Shown here: piece after piece, positions 21,724 to 23,621 of the stretch
Layout: every line of letters starts with the position of its first letter
Numbering within the stretch: the first letter of the stretch is position 1
Origin: Nitrospiraceae bacterium
GTDB lineage: Bacteria; Nitrospirota; UBA9217
Length of the DNA: 23,621 nt
NCBI GenBank assembly: GCA_003454665.1
Contig: DMKB01000058.1
Coordinates: 1-23,621 of the forward strand
Direction: 5' to 3'
Program-made: the position numbers and the translations under genes
The notes under the pieces: generated by a model
Told to the model about the DNA's origin: nothing
Database searches by the model: none
What the model saw: only the letters and a program-made list of their open reading frames with translations

Positions 21724-23621
21724 ATGAAAAGACGCTCTGTTTTCATCACGTTGATGGTTCTTGCCGTTGTTTCCGTTTCAATGTACGTGTATGCCCGTAC
21801 TACTGAAACACCGATCTTCCTGCCCGGCACCCAGCCCATGGAGATCATGAACCTTACCGGCTCGAGCAAATGTATACAGTGTCATGGCGGGTATGATACG
21901 GGCGCGGAACCTGCCTTTAACTGGCAAGGCAGCATGATGGCCCAGGCGGCCCGCGACCCTCTCATGTACGCTGCCCTGGCCGTGGCCAACCAGGACGTGG
22001 AACATGCCGGAGATCTCTGCCTGCGCTGCCACGTGCCGAACGGCTGGCTGAGGGGCAACTCCGTTCCTGAAGACGGATCAAAGTTCACGCCGTCGGAACT
22101 GAACGGTGTGCAGTGCGATTTCTGCCACCGCCTGCTGAATCCGCTGGACCACGGCGTCCCCAAACTCGAGAATGCCCAGTACGTCATCTCGCCGGAACTG
22201 ACCATGCTAGGCCCCTTCACTACGACGGTCAACGTGCATGACACGCAGGAGTCGGAATTTCACAAGACCGGAGATTTTTGCGGCACCTGTCACGATGTTA
22301 CCAATCCCCTTTTTACGAATCCTGAAACCGGTCAGCTCGCGGCAGTGGAGAGGACGTACAGCGAATGGAAGAACAGTGACTTCGCCACGATCGGCGCCAA
22401 GGGCGCGTGCCAGAACTGCCACATGCCGCCGAAATGGGGACACGCCGCTGATCCCGCCCAGTTTGACGCATCGGGCCAGGCGCCGGAATTCAGGGATTAC
22501 CTGAACCTCCATGAACTCGTCGGGGGTAACACCTTTGCCCAGGAAATACTGCCCCTCTTCTGGGACTATGACGCCCAGGGGCTGGAGGCGCTGCAGAACA
22601 CGAAAGACAAGGCATACGTGCAGCTCCGGAAGGCCGCGACGATCGACCTCGCCCTCGCTGACGGCGCGCAGGGCAGGGAGCTGAAGGTCACGGTCACGAA
22701 CCAGACGGGTCATAAGCTTCCCACGGGCTATCCCGAAGGCCGCCGTATGTGGATCAATGTCAAGGCCCAGGATGGGGCCGGCAATCTCATCTTTGAGTCG
22801 GGCAAGTACGACTTCGAGACTGCAGATCTCATCAAGGACCCCAACCTCAAGGTGTATGAAGTCAAGCCTGGCCTCTCTGAGCAGCAGGCAGCAACCTATA
22901 ATCTGGAGCCCGGCCCGTCGTTCCACTTTATCCTGAACGACATGATTTACAAAGACAACCGCATCCCGCCGCGGGGGTTTACGAACGCGGCCTTTGACGC
23001 GGCAGGGGCGAACGTGGTCGCGTACCATTACGACGACGGCCAGTACTGGGACACCACCGCCTACCCCGTTCCCGCAGAGACGGCGACGGTAGAGGTGACC
23101 CTGTACTACCAGACGGCCGCCAAAGAGTACATCGAATTCCTGAAAGCGGAGAACAAGACCAACAACTGGGGCGAAGGCCTGTATAAGGCCTGGGCCGTGA
23201 CAACAAAGTCCATGCCCGTCGACACCATGGGAGGCAATCCCGTGGCAGGGAACAGCTGCCGGACATGCCACGGAGACCTCCAGAAGATGACCGACCTCGG
23301 GTATCCCCAGTTCTCCTTTGACTGGGCCCGTGTCAATGCCGAGACGGGGATGAATGCCGGCTGCGATGACTGTCACCTCGGCAATCCGAAAGATTTTACT
23401 TTTGCAGGAGCCCATGAAGGCGTTCTCGGCCTCCTGGTCATGAAGGGAAGATATCGCGATGTGGTGAAACGGAAGGACGTGACGGGCGATGATTACGCCA
23501 AGGTGCAGTCCATCAAGTCCATCCGGGAAAGCAACAGCAATGACCCACGGTACACCCTGCGCGTACCGAGTCCTTTCCACATGTTGCTGTGGCATGACCG
23601 GAACCAGGAGACAGCGACATG
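21724..23621 (+). CDS. Large multiheme c-type cytochrome, 3' end outside the window
   Basis: Translation from ATG 21724 (AAAGGAGGGT site upstream) is open to the window end, giving at least 632 residues. Residues 1-24 form a signal peptide (VYA cleavage). Seven CxxCH heme sites are visible at about residues 50, 99, 131, 186, 229, 512 and 547. The last codon begins TG, so an eighth cysteine may start at the edge. Between residues 310 and 500 is a heme-free, beta-rich region with TNQTGHKLPTGYPEGRRMWI, related to the C-terminal domain of the five-heme cytochrome at 13313-14482. The layout fits large periplasmic or surface cytochromes (cytochrome c554-like family) in extracytoplasmic electron transfer. 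The sigma-54 promoter just upstream and the activator gene before it suggest regulated expression. Confidence 0.9.
   Translation, partial: MKRRSVFITLMVLAVVSVSMYVYARTTETPIFLPGTQPMEIMNLTGSSKCIQCHGGYDTGAEPAFNWQGSMMAQAARDPLMYAALAVANQDVEHAGDLCLRCHVPNGWLRGNSVPEDGSKFTPSELNGVQCDFCHRLLNPLDHGVPKLENAQYVISPELTMLGPFTTTVNVHDTQESEFHKTGDFCGTCHDVTNPLFTNPETGQLAAVERTYSEWKNSDFATIGAKGACQNCHMPPKWGHAADPAQFDASGQAPEFRDYLNLHELVGGNTFAQEILPLFWDYDAQGLEALQNTKDKAYVQLRKAATIDLALADGAQGRELKVTVTNQTGHKLPTGYPEGRRMWINVKAQDGAGNLIFESGKYDFETADLIKDPNLKVYEVKPGLSEQQAATYNLEPGPSFHFILNDMIYKDNRIPPRGFTNAAFDAAGANVVAYHYDDGQYWDTTAYPVPAETATVEVTLYYQTAAKEYIEFLKAENKTNNWGEGLYKAWAVTTKSMPVDTMGGNPVAGNSCRTCHGDLQKMTDLGYPQFSFDWARVNAETGMNAGCDDCHLGNPKDFTFAGAHEGVLGLLVMKGRYRDVVKRKDVTGDDYAKVQSIKSIRESNSNDPRYTLRVPSPFHMLLWHDRNQETAT

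Noticed and set aside
22207..23595. A 462-codon open frame on the minus strand
   Set aside because: It is the complement of the large multiheme cytochrome, whose seven CxxCH motifs, signal peptide, ribosome site and promoter identify the real gene. High GC at third positions explains the open antisense frame.

Overview
The window looks like the chromosome of a Gram-negative, anaerobically respiring bacterium. The evidence is an Mla-type outer-membrane lipid transport set, Tat-exported respiratory enzymes, two multiheme c-type cytochromes, a sigma-54 activator and probable selenocysteine use. The style (multiheme cytochromes, dispersed short palindromic repeats inside and between genes) fits Nitrospirota or Desulfobacterota/Geobacter-like lineages. 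That placement is an inference from gene content; no phylogenetic marker was tested.

Region 1 (1-7978, all + strand) is a molybdenum block. It holds the 3' end of a DMSO-reductase-family Fe-S subunit gene, a Tat-exported molybdopterin catalytic subunit, a TorD-like chaperone, an FmdE-like protein, a small unknown protein, MoaA, a one-domain ModE-like regulator, the stump of a probable molybdate permease and a MoeA-like molybdopterin-binding protein. The MoeA-like gene carries an in-frame insertion of a palindromic repeat. The block ends in a rhodanese-like lipoprotein whose catalytic cysteine codon is an in-frame UGA. Genes are close or overlapping, so most of the block is probably one transcript dedicated to building one molybdoenzyme.

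Region 2 (8105-13246) holds a secreted TlpA-like thioredoxin, a convergent glycerol-kinase-like FGGY kinase, a 357-bp MITE-like element with 13-bp terminal inverted repeats, and an mlaE-mlaF-mlaD operon with 4-bp overlaps behind a good sigma-70 promoter.

Region 3 (13313-16302) holds, on the minus strand, a five-heme cytochrome interrupted by a second in-frame UGA, and a lytic transglycosylase. An initiator tRNA-Met follows on the + strand, with its own promoter and terminator.

Region 4 (16662-19170) holds a BlaI-type repressor with an M56 membrane peptidase, a 26-bp perfect palindrome, and a Tat-exported metallo-beta-lactamase-fold enzyme.

Region 5 (19171-23621) holds an unusual sigma-54 activator (PilZ-like domain, zinc ribbon, AAA+, Fis helix) and a large multiheme cytochrome that runs off the window. 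Sigma-54 promoters with near-consensus spacing lie upstream of both genes, each with GAACAG/CTGTTC boxes further upstream.

The most notable observation is the pair of UGA-interrupted genes. In both, the downstream frame continues the same recognisable protein, and in both a stem-loop places its apical loop starting 22 nt after the UGA, as expected for bacterial SECIS elements. UGA ends several ordinary genes here, so this is not a general code change. A selenocysteine rhodanese lipoprotein and a selenocysteine multiheme cytochrome in one neighbourhood suggest a selenium-dependent extracytoplasmic redox system. The selenocysteine insertion genes (selA, selB, selC, selD) are not in the window.
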